The notes below the pieces were generated by a model. It had not been told where the DNA came from, searched no databases, and was given only the letters and a program-made list of their open reading frames with translations. A stretch of DNA of 64,000 nucleotides, from NCBI RefSeq assembly GCF_033115175.1, contig NC_084850.1, positions 14,291,218 to 14,355,217 on the forward strand, read 5' to 3'. Of this stretch, positions 56,610-64,000 are shown in pieces; the first letter of the stretch is position 1, and each line of letters opens with the position of its first letter. Made by a program: the position numbers and the translations under genes. Source of the DNA: Lepus europaeus. Taxonomy: Eukaryota > Chordata > Mammalia > Lagomorpha > Leporidae.

Positions 56610-56937
56610 AGGCCAGCGCTATGGCGTAGGGGGCAAAGCCTCCACCTGCAGCACCAGAATCCCATATGGTTGCCGGTTCCTATCCTAGCTGTTCCTCTTC
56701 TGATCCAACTCTCTCCTATTGCTTGGGAAAGCAGTAAAAGATGGTTCATGGGCCCGTGAACCCACATGGGAGACCTGGAAGAAGCTCCTGGGTCCTCACT
56801 TTGGATCGGCACAGCTCCGGCCGTTGCAGCCATCTGGGGAGTGAACCAGTGGATGGAAGACCTTTCTCTCTGTCTCTACCCCTCTCTGTTTATAACTCAA
56901 CCTCTCAAATAAATAAATAAAATATTTAAAAAAGAAA
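56610..56937 (+). mobile_element. C-SINE2
   Basis: It opens 'aggccagcgctatggcgtag' and ends 'caaataaataaataaaatat'. Flanks 'aaatcaatca' and 'attaatcaat' may be the target site. The stretch 56938-57540 has no recognisable feature. Confidence 0.9.
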
Positions 56938-57549
56938 ATTAATCAATATGATTGGCTAAATGCTAAAGTTAAGAATTACCCAGGAAAATAGAAACTATGA
57001 TAAGTATCTGATACAGAGGGAATTTCATGCTGGGAATTGGTTCTACAAGTAGTTGAGAAGCCAAACAGTGTTAGTGAAACCAAAATTTTCAGCCTCAGGA
57101 AGTCAGTCCTACCTCTATGCTGGAAGTACAAAGAGAATAGATTGTGTACTGGAGTCCAGGTGTTGTATTCCACAGGATCTGAAGCCATGGTAAGCCAGTT
57201 TGATGGCCTTGGAGCCTTAAAGAATATGTAGCCACTGAAGGAGAAGCCACCTCATTCAGAAGAAGGAGAAAGGAGAAAAACTATGGGTCCTCTATTGTCC
57301 TGTCACTTCTAATCTCCTATTGTTCCATCTTTGATGAACCAAGATGAGTGCACAATGGTGGTTAGTCTAGGAATTTCGGCCTTTAGGAATCTGTATACAT
57401 GATAGAGCAGAGCAGGGGATAAGTGAGGGACAGGTCTGAGGTCAAATAAGTTCAGGACAAACATAACAAAAAACTATTAAATGCAAAAATCTATCTAAAT
57501 TGATAGAGAAAAGTGTTTATTATTTCATCTTGCTCACATGCCACAGCTT

Positions 57550-57790
57550 CTCAAGCCCAGGCTAGGTTAGGCACCCTTCTCTGTGCTTACACATTCCTTC
57601 TATGTTCCCTTCTCAACATAGCATTGATTTCTTAGCTGTGACTGATAATTTACTCATTTATATCCTCCACTTCTCTACAAGCACTGCAGGTTCAAAGGCA
57701 ATGCCATGTCTCCCACTATATCTACAGTGTCTGAATACTACTTGTATCACAGTGTGCACTGTAAATATCTGTTGTAGACTCACTTGATTT
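57550..57790 (+). mobile_element. L2-like fragment
   Basis: 'cacttctctacaagcactgc', 'gtctcccactatatctacag' and 'cactgtaaatatctgttgta' follow the layout of a diverged L2 3' end. Low-confidence family call by eye. 57791-58335 shows nothing recognisable. Confidence 0.45.
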
Positions 57791-58609
57791 ACTAGTGTTT
57801 TTGAATTATTATATAGAATACATAATTAACTTTAAAATTTTTCTGAAGTTGAGTGTAACATACAATATTGCACAAACATTAACACAAAATCGATTATGGC
57901 TACCTCCATCTAGTCAGAAAATGCTCTTACTGGAAGTAATTAGCATTGACCATTATCTAGCCCAACAATCACATCATTCTTAATGTTTACCTGTCATTTT
58001 TTAGGGACATAATCTTAGAAACTTATCATTCTTTGGAAGTGTAGAATTTATGGAATGTTATGGTATATTGATAGCCTCAAGAAAAAGGTATTGAAAATTT
58101 AGTTTTCTTTTTTCCACACAAATTACTTTAGTAATGGAACTTTCCCCAAAATAGTAAGTAGAAAATAGAACTATTCATGTCAGGGATTGACAGAGAATAT
58201 TTCACCCAATATTTAATAGAAAAATACACAAGACTACCTAGCTTGGTTGTTCAAAATGACCTTAGGATTGCATGCCTATGTAGCTGAAATGATTTTTCTC
58301 CACAGTACACAATTCCCAACATTTACATCATGCAATCATAGATATGCTGCATAGGAAAAGGATGTTGAAAGTCACCTAGTATAGTAATCCATCACATCTT
58401 ACATACAGCAGCTATTAGAAAGTTCTAAACTTTGTCCCCATGCAACTGTTTATTCACTAGTCCTAGTTCTGTTTTGTGAAACCAGAGTTTATATAAACAA
58501 CAACATCACAATCCTTCAGATGTTTGAAAATAGCCAACATATTCTCCTCAAGGTTTTTTCATCCAGAATAAAGATATTCCTTTCAAAGGTTCCCCATATA
58601 TATAAGTCA

Positions 58610-58932
58610 ACTTTTCATCACTATAAGAAAACAAATGAAACAGTCTCCTTTATATAGAAAAAGAGCTTTATTTTAGCTCACAGTTCTGGAAATTCACAGA
58701 ATAAGATTGGAAAAAGTTTATTGGTTCAGCTTCTGATGATGGCATTCTTGCTGGCAGAGTCCTGAGGCTGCACAGGGCATCACATGGAAAGAGACAGGGA
58801 GTATGTGTCTGTCTATGTGTCCCTATCAATCTGTGGTCTCTCTATATATAAAGCCATAAAGGTTTAATCATTGGGGCTCCACACTAATAACTAATCAAAT
58901 ATGACCACTTCTCAAAGGCCTCATCTTTAGTT
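58610..58932 (-). mobile_element. MaLR-type LTR relic, antisense
   Basis: It is the paralogue of 36180-36505 ('ttagctcacagttctggaaa', 'tgctggcagagtcctgaggc'). The remainder follows the C-SINE at 59289. Confidence 0.6.
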
Positions 58933-58935
58933 TTT

Positions 58936-59288
58936 GTAAGGTTATTTATTTATTTGAAAGATGGAGTTACACAGAGAGGAGAGACAGACATACAGACACA
59001 CATAGAGACAGAGAGACAGAGACAGAGAGATATATGTTCCATCCACTCATTCAATGCTTAAATGTCTACAATGACCAGGGCTGGGCCAGGAAAAAGGTGC
59101 CAAGAGCTTCATTAGGGTCTCCCATGCGGGTTCAGGGATCCAAGCAGGGGGCCATCCTCCACTGCTTTCCCAGGTGCATTACCAGAGAGCTGGATGGGAA
59201 GTGAAAAAGCCAGAACTTGAACCAGCACCCATATGGGATTTGGGCATTGCAGGCAGTGACTTAAACCACTATACCACAACATTGGCCT
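58936..59288 (-). mobile_element. old C-SINE, antisense
   Basis: It is the paralogue of 36508-36783, somewhat better preserved, running 'gttatttatttatttgaaag' to 'ctataccacaacattggcct'. Confidence 0.85.
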
Positions 59289-59734
59289 CAAGGCCTCACC
59301 TTTAAACATTGTAACTGAATTAAGTTGCTACTCTCTTAGTACCATTAACAGAAAACTTAGATAAATCTCCTGAGTTCAGGGGTACAAATGTTTAAACCAC
59401 AGCATTATGTATCATTGTTTCTAGATCTTTGCTGTCCATTACATTTGTCACTAGTTTACAGGTACTTATTTAAATTTAAATTAAAGATTCACTTCCTCAG
59501 TCATATTAATCTGCTTGAAGTCCTTAGTACCCATATCAGGCTAGCAGCTACTGTACTGGGGAGCAATGGTAGTGAATATTTTCATCATCATAATCACAAA
59601 AAATACTGTTGATCAGTGCTAGTCTAGACCTTTCCTTATCTTGGTATCTCCCTTGTGGATGTTCTATACATTTCAAATGTTCCCCATAGACCCTTGTCTG
59701 GTTCAAACGAGATACAAAAACACTAGAATCCGAG

Positions 59735-60096
59735 TCTTTTTTAATTTATTTTTATTTATTTTTTTATTTTAGTTATTTATTTATTTATTTTGCCAGGCAG
59801 AGTGGACAGTGAGAGAGAGAGAGACAGAGAGAAAGGTCTTCCTTTGCCGTTGGTTCATCCTCCAATGGCCGCCGCGGCTGATCCAATGGCAGGATCCAGG
59901 TGCTTCTCCTGGTCTCCCATGGGGTGCAAGGCCCAAGCACTTGGGCCATCCTCCACTGCACTCCCTGGCCACAGCAGAGAGCTGGCCTGGAAGAGGGGCA
60001 ACCGGGACAGGATCCGGCGACCCGACCGGGACTAGAACCTGGTGTGCCGGCGCCGCAAAGCGGAGGATTAGCCTAGTGAGCCACAGCGCCGGCCTA
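59735..60096 (-). mobile_element. C-SINE, type 3, antisense, 15-base target-site duplication
   Basis: It has a long T/A tail, 'ccaggcagagtggacagtga', 'ccgggactagaacctggtgt' and the end 'gtgagccacagcgccggcc'. 'tagaatccgagtctt' before and 'tagtatccgagtctt' after are the target-site duplication. ORFs at 59781-60287 and 59790-60114 are SINE-derived. Confidence 0.93.
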
Positions 60097-61442
60097 GTAT
60101 CCGAGTCTTCATAGGAACATAATGTGATTTTCTCTGAAATGAAAGGATCTATATATTCAAGTCCTATTTCTAAGCCTATGGATATTTGCTCTGCAATACT
60201 GTGATAGTTTTCAAAGCCTGAGATTCTAAACTCCTTGGAGAGTAACTTCCTGCTATATGTCATTACAGTGTCCATGTATGCATACACTTTTACTTCGTAA
60301 GCTTACTGCTCTAGTGCAGGCTGCTCCTGTCCTGGCATTCAGGCCAGAGAGGTTAATATTTCTAAAAATGGAAGAGGGACAGACGCTGGGGACAGTTGGG
60401 CAAGTCAATTCCCACCTTTTGTCCCAGCATTTATCTTATGTGGAATACTATGATTTCCCTCATCCAAAGCTGCCAGTGCTACTAGTGATTCTGCTGCTAC
60501 TGTCACAATCACTGCCCCTAATCAGGACTCAGGTTCCAGCTTTGCTACTCTACTGAGGACATGTGTTTCCCAAGTCTACATTACTTATATGCGTCTGCCG
60601 TAGGCAACCAGGCCATCTGCTTAGCATACATGCCGCCCGCTGCCTAGTGAACCTGTCATCCTGAGCCCATTCCATGCAGATCTACCCTGCTCATGCACAT
60701 GCTACATTATTCCAGGAAATTTCACTTACAGAAAGTAAGATCAGAGATAATGTTGTTAAGAACTGCAAGATACTAACAGCGAAGTATTAGACCAAGTACA
60801 GGGCCCTTCTGAGAATAGACCTGCGATAAAATTAAATATTCACTTTCTCAGTGAGTATATGAAGACCTGTCAGATAACTATTTTAACAGTAGAAATAGGA
60901 AGTCATAGAATATTCATGAGGGGAGCTGTGATAGGAATGGATAAGAGTGGACATATTACAGGTGTTTTTTTGGGGCTTTAAGAAATAAGTAACAGAAACT
61001 CAAGTCTAATCTTATGTAAAAAATGGAAAGCTAATGGCTCATATCACAAAACTAAACAATGTATCTGGCCTCAGAACAATTAGACCTTAAATACCACCTG
61101 ATTGCATTCTCTCATGTTCCCATCCTGTCTTGTGTACTTATCCCTGTGACTAAGGACACTTGGTTGCTGTACTAGAACAACTTGGTTTGAATTGAGGGGA
61201 AGAAAGGAAGATAAAGATGTTCCCAAGAGGGAATGAGATGTGGTGCCAATGAACCAAGCAATATAAACCACAGACATAGTTTCTAAGCAAATGTTAGACA
61301 ATTTCCAACATTTTAAAACTGTAGATGGATATATTATTCTTTATAAATGGGAGAAGGCAAACTTATACTTTCCTTTTCCTGTCTTCATTTCTATTGTGCT
61401 GATATGATGAAGATTATCTTTTGTGAAAAAATCATTTCCTCA
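60097..61442. other. intergenic stretch without a recognised gene
   Basis: The longest frame (60257-60556, plus, 99 codons) has no family resemblance. No repeat was recognised. Confidence 0.45.
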
Positions 61443-61674
61443 TAGCAAGCATTGTGGCACAGTAGGTTAAGCCTCCACTTGGAATTCCCACATTCCATTT
61501 CAGAGTGCTAGTTCAAGTCCCAGCTGCTCAACTTCTTATCCAACTTCCTGCAAATGCTTCCTGGGAGAAAGCAGATAATGGCTCAAGTTCTTGTGGCCCT
61601 TTCACCCACATGGACCCAAATGGGGTTTCAGCCCTCACTGCTGAAGCCATTTGGAGAGTGAATCAGTGGATGAA

Positions 61675-61721
<47 letters not shown>

Positions 61722-61785
61722 CCTCCCTCCATCCCTCCCTTTCAATTAGATGAAAATAAATAATCACTTTTTAAAAATTATTTTC
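61443..61785 (+). mobile_element. old C-SINE with (CT)n / (CCCT)n
   Basis: 'agcaagcattgtggcacagt', 'gctagttcaagtcccagctg', (CT)n at 61678-61717 and 'ccctccctccatccctccct' identify it. 61786-62034 is AT-rich with no feature. Confidence 0.82.
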
Positions 61786-62034
61786 AAAATCATCAAATAA
61801 TAGAGATTCTTAATTATCTGACTTGGTTTTTCACTATCTTAGTTTACTTCCATTAAAATTAGTAATAAACAGTTAACTACAAATGCTAAAATCTATCCCC
61901 GTAAAACAACAAAAACCAAAACAATGTTACAGAACTCCACACTCAGAAAAAAAGACATTTTGTAGTCTGAAAAATTCCTTATGTATTTTTTAGATAAGAA
62001 AGTTGAAGGCTGAAATCAGAAACTGATATTCCTT

Positions 62035-62368
62035 TTATTTTATTAAAATATTTATTTATGTATTTGAAATGTAGAGCATCGGAGAGAGGGAGAGACTGAG
62101 AGAGAGATTTATCCATCCACTGGTTCACTCTCCAAATAACCACAGCATCGAGATCTGGGTCAGGGTAAAGCCACCATCAAGTATCCACTCTAGTTTCCCA
62201 TGTGGGTGTCAGGGAACCAAGTTTTTGGGCCATCATCTGCTGCCTTCCTAGGCACATTAGTAGGAAGCTGTATCAGAAGCAAAGCAACAGGGACTTGAAC
62301 CAGCACTCCAATATGGATGCTACTATCACAAGGGGTGACTTAACCAGCTGTATTATAATGCCAGTCCT
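62035..62368 (-). mobile_element. old C-SINE, antisense
   Basis: It runs 'aaatatttatttatgtattt' to 'ctgtattataatgccagtcc', diverged, with 'acttgaaccagcactcca'. Confidence 0.8.
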
Positions 62369-62759
62369 TGTGATATTTTTGGTAAAGGTGACATGACTAC
62401 ATTTTTCCTCTTGGATTTAAGGGATCCAAGTATGTGAGAATCTAAGGAATGTTCTAATATAGTTATCTAATCAAAGATTGGATGCTAGATAGAGCAGAAT
62501 TATGTTCTATTATTTTTTGCACATTTTGCAAGTACACTAAATGTAAGCATGTTGCGATGGGGAGTTATAGGGTTGGAGGGTTGAAAGGAGTGATTTTTCA
62601 AGTCTTATTCTTTATCCACTGCACTCCAATCTCGAGGACAGACTATTCTTAAGGAAAACTCTGACCAGCTCTAACTTGGACTCAAAAATCAAAATTTTTA
62701 GTCTGGTGAGAAAATCAACTTCACCTCACTTCCTGAATTCATCTATTTCCCCATCAGCA

Positions 62760-62990
62760 AGTCACAACATCAAACAGAATGAGCTTCTCTTCAGGCCTTG
62801 GTGCTAATTATCCTTCAGGCTCAGCTTAGATAGCAGTGGCTCACCCTCCATTCTCTAAACTGCACTGCCTCGTGTCCTGGCATCACTTTGCCCTTTTATT
62901 GCTTATCACAGTTTGTATAATTGTTGATTTGTGAGCCTTCCCTTATTTGCTATACACTCCATAGTTAAGTACAGAACTAGAAACAGTAAG
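62760..62990 (+). mobile_element. L2-like fragment
   Basis: 'ggctcagcttagatagcagt' and 'tttattgcttatcacagttt' through 'tatacactccatagttaagt' follow the order of a diverged L2. Tentative. 62369-62759 and 62991-64000 show no supportable feature. Confidence 0.45.
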
Positions 62991-64000
62991 GACTCAAGGG
63001 TAGAAATTAATTCAGATGACATTGCCAAATATTGCTTCCAGGATCAGAATATGATATGCCTCTCCTCACCCATAAAACACAGTGCTAGAAGCCTGCATTG
63101 CAAGGTTGTAGTCAAAAGGGACTGACTAGGGCAAGGAAACTGGAAAAAGACTACATCCTTGTTCCATACTGGCACCGATTGGTATTTCATTAGAAAGAAA
63201 TAGATCCTCAAATATTGCACCCACTGGTTGTTAAGGTTGTTGAACACTTCATTCTTAATATTCTGTCTATACTAAAATGTGACATTTTCTATTTCCCTTG
63301 GAGCATCTTATAAAAAATTGACGCTTATCTCTCCCAAGTTCAGTTTCTGTAGTACACTTACATAATTATACTCAATACATTTCATTTAAGTGTACTGTTA
63401 TCCCCCTCTTATTTCTGATATTTTATGGAAAATCATTTAAGTGATGAGTCAATCTATTTCCAAGTATATATTCAGGAAAAAGATGAAGGGGTGAATTCAC
63501 AGTCAGTACATAAACCCCATACTATGAATATATCCAAATTGATATTTACAACAAGTAGTTGCCATGCTTACAGAAAACATAAAATTCTCTAGGCCCCATA
63601 ACACAACAAATAGACAACAAAAAGGAACTCCAGGAAGCCATTTCTTCATGGCAAAGGGAGAAAACAACAAACCATAGACATACTGTGATATCAATGTAGT
63701 TAGGCCAGTACAAGATACTAATTTCAAATATACTTTAAATGTTAAACTGGCCGAATAAAAAATGTATTCTTGAGGTAAATACTAAAGAATTGCCCTGTAG
63801 TCTAATCTACTGTAGTCTAATCTACTTTTACTCTTCCATGTTCCATTCAATCTTTTTACATAACTTTTAAAAATATAAATGCCTATTACAGAAAATATGA
63901 AAAATATGTAAGGAAAAGTAAAATTCAACTGAAATATAACACTGATAAGAAGAGATATAGGAGAAACCAAGAACAGAGAACTTTACCTCTATTTGGCAAA

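Larger units (their letters stand above)
58336..59615 (+). repeat. terminal duplicon flank of unit 3 and start of unit 4
   Basis: It aligns with 35896-37440, including the embedded LTR and C-SINE. The sequence 59420-59615 corresponds to the start of units 2 and 3 (20351, 36911) and stops at about 59610 ('tactgttgatcagtgctagt'), so only the first ~200 bases of a fourth unit are seen before other sequence. Confidence 0.75.

Noticed and set aside
59781..60287. 168-codon ORF, and similar ones at 8192-8710, 16595-17072, 26341-26724, 29806-30189 and 31048-31423
   Set aside because: They consist mostly of C-SINE sequence, whose GC-rich body has long open frames on both strands.
60257..60556. 99-codon ORF with a leucine-rich C-terminus
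   Set aside because: There is no start context, splice evidence, codon bias or homologue to support it. A frame of this length is expected by chance.

Overview
The window is mammalian and almost certainly lagomorph (rabbit or hare). It is packed with the tRNA-derived C-SINE family (the 'ggccggcgctgtggc...cccatatgggcgccggttcgag' type) and with L1 copies whose 3' ends have the rabbit-type purine-rich 3' UTR. Coding density is very low. The only convincing gene is a single-exon-CDS MAGE gene on the minus strand at 3957-5111. It resembles MAGE-A10 most, so the window probably lies in the MAGEA cluster of the X chromosome (inference).

The main structure is a head-to-tail duplicon carrying a MAGE gene, present in three diverged copies with the start of a fourth. 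Each unit, in plus-strand order, contains: a flank with an old L1M 3' end (from about 200, 20350 and 36910); the MAGE 3' flank and coding exon (3.5-5.6 kb, 25.7-26.9 kb, 39.8-42.2 kb); a 3-5 kb block of degenerate tandem repeats that is the MAGE 5' region (14.2-19.7, 26.9-30.2, 42.2-47.5 kb), ending in a TATA-type promoter and first-exon copy (about 19.4, 29.3 and 47.0 kb); and a distal flank (19.7-20.2, 34.2-36.9, 47.9-51.9 plus 58.3-59.6 kb). Unit 1 has the intact gene, but L1s and SINEs split it from its 5' block. Unit 2 is a relic: a deletion fuses the 3' part of the CDS to the middle of the 5' block. Yet it has the best-preserved, CpG-rich promoter. Unit 3 is a pseudogene with a lost ATG, frameshifts, an in-frame stop, a deletion and a C-SINE inserted in the MAGE homology domain.

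The rest is interspersed repeats: about 30 C-SINE copies or fragments of three types, young and old L1 pieces (two with 5' inversions, one nested in an older L1), several MaLR-type LTR relics, two L2-like stretches and simple repeats. From about 51.9 kb onward the sequence is ordinary AT-rich intergenic DNA apart from 58.3-59.6 kb. I saw no RNA genes, CRISPR arrays or prokaryotic features, and no previously undescribed molecular system. The points of interest are the MAGE duplicon's history and the orphan promoter at 29.3 kb. SINE and L1 boundaries were read by eye and may be off by 5-20 bases.
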